The position numbers and the translations under genes are program-made. From Nocardia mikamii NBRC 108933 (GTDB lineage Bacteria; Actinomycetota; Actinomycetes; Mycobacteriales; Mycobacteriaceae): a stretch of DNA of 64,000 bases. The notes under the pieces are model-generated. The model saw nothing but the letters and a program-made list of their open reading frames with translations, searched no databases and was not told where the DNA came from. Where the stretch lies: the NCBI RefSeq assembly GCF_001613505.1, contig NZ_BDCM01000003.1, forward strand, positions 124,001 to 188,000, given 5' to 3'. The stretch's first letter is position 1; every line of letters begins with the position of its first letter. Shown here piece after piece: positions 61,810-64,000 of this stretch.

Positions 61810-62901
61810 TCAGTGCCCGGAGCTACGAACGCCGAGCAGCACGTCCTCCCAGGACGGCATCGGCGCCTTACCCCGCTTCGCCCGGGCCGTCTTCGGCGGC
61901 GCGGGCTTGGTCTCGGGCTTGGCGTTCGCTGCCGCGGCGGTGGACTTCGCGGCCGGGGCCGTCTCCGGCTCCGCGGCGACGGCAGGCTCGGGATCCGCGG
62001 CAGGAGCAGCGGGAGCGACCGGTTCGGACGGCTCGGCCGGGACGGTGGGAGCCGCGGCGGCCGGCGCGGCCGGGAGCGCCGGGGTCGCGGGAGCCGCCGT
62101 CGTCGTGCTCGGCGGATTCGCCGCCACGGTGCTCTTGGCGCTGACCGGAACCGCCGTGCCGCCCACGGCGGCCCGCTGCTCGAAGTACTCGTCGAAACCG
62201 GCCTCGCCGGTCTCGGCCACCGCGGTGGTCTGAACGGGCCCGGCCGGCACCGGTTCCACCACCGGGGCGGGCTCGGGCGCCGGCTCCGGCAGGATGGTGG
62301 CCAGTCCGCGCAGCGCGCGGCCGAAATCGGGATCGATCAGGTCGGAGGCCGGATCGTCGAGCGGCACCACCGAGCCGCCGTGCGCGTCCGGCTGGTAGCG
62401 CCAGTGCGCGGCGATCACCGAACGGCCCGCCTGCCACTGCAATTGGGCCACCCAGTAGTTCTTCTCGTCCTTCCAGGCGTCCCATTCGGCGATATCGATA
62501 TTGTGGCCGCGCTCGGCGAAGGCGGCCGAGACGATCTCGATCAGCGTTTCCACCGCGGGACCGTCCTTGCGCACCGGATGCGCCTTCTGCGCCAGCTCGG
62601 CCGCGCGGGCACGCTCGAGCAGCACGGGATAGGCGAAACGCTCCACCCGGCTGGCCGGCATGCCGGACTCCTCGGTGACCTGCTCCACCGACGCACCGGC
62701 ACGGATCCGAGCCTGGATATCGCGAGGACGCATGGTCGCCTCCGTTTCGATCTCGATCTGGCCGAATCGGGCAAGGTCTCCACGCGCGGCGGCACGCAGC
62801 TTCTCGTCGGCGGCGAGCCGGTACTTCTGACCGGTCTCGGCATCGACGCACACGATGTGCGCGGAATCGGGCGTCAATCCGATCACTCGAAGTTCACGCA
62901 C
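61810..62901 (-). CDS. sepH: SepH, FtsZ-associated cell division protein (DUF3071)
   Basis: A 363-residue protein. The N-terminal DUF3071 domain (residues about 1-195) includes RELRVIGLTPDSAHIVCVD, a helix-turn-helix-like AGASVEQVTEESGMPASRVERFAYPVL and WQLQWQ-type strands (VAQLQWQAGRSVIAAHWRY). A long Ala/Pro/Glu-rich linker follows, and the end (MPSWEDVLLGVRSSG) is the short conserved C-terminal motif. SepH in Streptomyces and mycobacteria (Rv0883c) binds FtsZ and promotes ring assembly. AAGGAGGT is 6 nt before the GTG. serC lies upstream, as in M. tuberculosis. Confidence 0.93.
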   Translation of the reverse strand: MRELRVIGLTPDSAHIVCVDAETGQKYRLAADEKLRAAARGDLARFGQIEIETEATMRPRDIQARIRAGASVEQVTEESGMPASRVERFAYPVLLERARAAELAQKAHPVRKDGPAVETLIEIVSAAFAERGHNIDIAEWDAWKDEKNYWVAQLQWQAGRSVIAAHWRYQPDAHGGSVVPLDDPASDLIDPDFGRALRGLATILPEPAPEPAPVVEPVPAGPVQTTAVAETGEAGFDEYFEQRAAVGGTAVPVSAKSTVAANPPSTTTAAPATPALPAAPAAAAPTVPAEPSEPVAPAAPAADPEPAVAAEPETAPAAKSTAAAANAKPETKPAPPKTARAKRGKAPMPSWEDVLLGVRSSGH

Positions 62902-63208
62902 CGTTACCTCCTTATCGCTGCGCCGATCACAGCTGCGCCGAGCACCAACTAGCTCGCGACACCGCCCACGTTCTGGAACAGTAGTGCACTTCTGAGATTC
63001 GTGTGGCAAGACACGCGGCCTGAAATCTACCGCCGCGGTGCTGGCGACGACTAATCTGCTCTGTTTCCACGCTCACCGGCCCGCGCCCCGGCAAACTTCC
63101 GGCACGATTTCGGTTGGCGCACACCACAACAGCGTAAACGCGAAAGCCGCGGATTTCGGTGACGAAATTCCGCGACTTTCGCGAGCTTTTATCCGAGCGC
63201 TGTGGCGA
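62902..63208. other. Intergenic region between serC and sepH
   Basis: No gene was seen in the 307 bp. It holds the serC terminator at its right end and the sepH control region at its left; TACTGT on the minus strand (62979-62984) is a possible -10 for sepH, about 80 nt upstream of its start. Confidence 0.45.
63139..63183 (-). terminator. serC terminator hairpin
   Basis: CGCGAAAG (63139-63146) pairs with CTTTCGCG (63176-63183). Inside, CGCGGATTTCG pairs with CGAAATTCCGCG with one bulge around a GTGA loop. On the minus strand TTTACG follows; a T-run (CTTTTA) also follows on the plus strand. Confidence 0.8.

Positions 63209-64000
<792 letters not shown>

Overview
The window is GC-rich actinobacterial chromosome, most probably from Nocardia or a close relative in the Mycobacteriales. 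Orthologues of Mycobacterium tuberculosis genes occur in recognisable groups: CYP130 with its TetR gene, EchA6 with a metallo-beta-lactamase-fold protein, AccD3 and PrrA/PrrB, a fused energy-coupling-factor transporter like Rv2326c with Rv2325c, and a SpoU methylase, small membrane protein, SepH and SerC group. These assignments come from remembered family sequences, not from a database search. GTG starts, leaderless starts and genes for hemophore-like and Acg-like proteins fit the same group. No phage, insertion sequence or CRISPR array was seen.

Layout. 1-5 kb: a truncated M28 peptidase, a luciferase-like oxidoreductase, a universal stress protein divergent from an Acg-type nitroreductase, an MpaB-type oxygenase and tRNA-Arg(CCT). 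5-9 kb: a large LuxR/NB-ARC regulator divergent from a VOC protein and a DUF1801 protein, with a cluster of inverted repeats between them, then a small secreted Gly/Trp-rich protein. 9-12 kb: an FAD monooxygenase and a PAS-GGDEF diguanylate cyclase. 12.5-17.1 kb: a complete lasso-peptide cluster (precursor A, cyclase C, B1 recognition element, B2 leader peptidase, D ABC exporter), preceded by three tandem 16-bp repeats. 17-24 kb: an RsiV-like lipoprotein divergent from an ECF41 sigma factor, a P450, a fatty-acid desaturase, MarR, a DUF385 protein and an MHYT membrane protein. 24-37 kb: NlpC/P60, amino-acid permease, CYP130 and TetR, acyl-CoA dehydrogenase, RluA, a phosphodiesterase, a Baeyer-Villiger-type monooxygenase and the ECF transporter.

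37-48 kb: an exported glycine-zipper protein, LigD, a small antitoxin-family protein, the EchA6/MBL pair, a flavin oxidoreductase, an aldo/keto reductase, a Uma2 protein and a fused AccD3 carboxyltransferase. 47.7-52.8 kb: a conservon, the four-gene sensor-kinase/roadblock/DUF742/GTPase operon, whose kinase carries about two dozen LPQR repeats. 53-64 kb: propionyl-CoA synthetase, a hemophore-like protein, the PrrA/PrrB two-component system, a YhgE/Pip-like protein lacking its usual membrane C-terminus, FKBP, SpoU methylase, DUF2537 and DUF6928 proteins, SepH and a truncated SerC.

The most interesting system is the lasso-peptide cluster. The precursor is 46 codons long and was found by reading the DNA between the upstream gene and the cyclase. 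Its predicted 17-residue core is GVFTTESDLLVGRRGMI with a Gly1-Asp8 ring. Other points to check are a promoter/operator layout at CYP130 that explains TetR control, a repeated leaderless-start signature at about ten genes, and an EchA6 orthologue without either hydratase glutamate.
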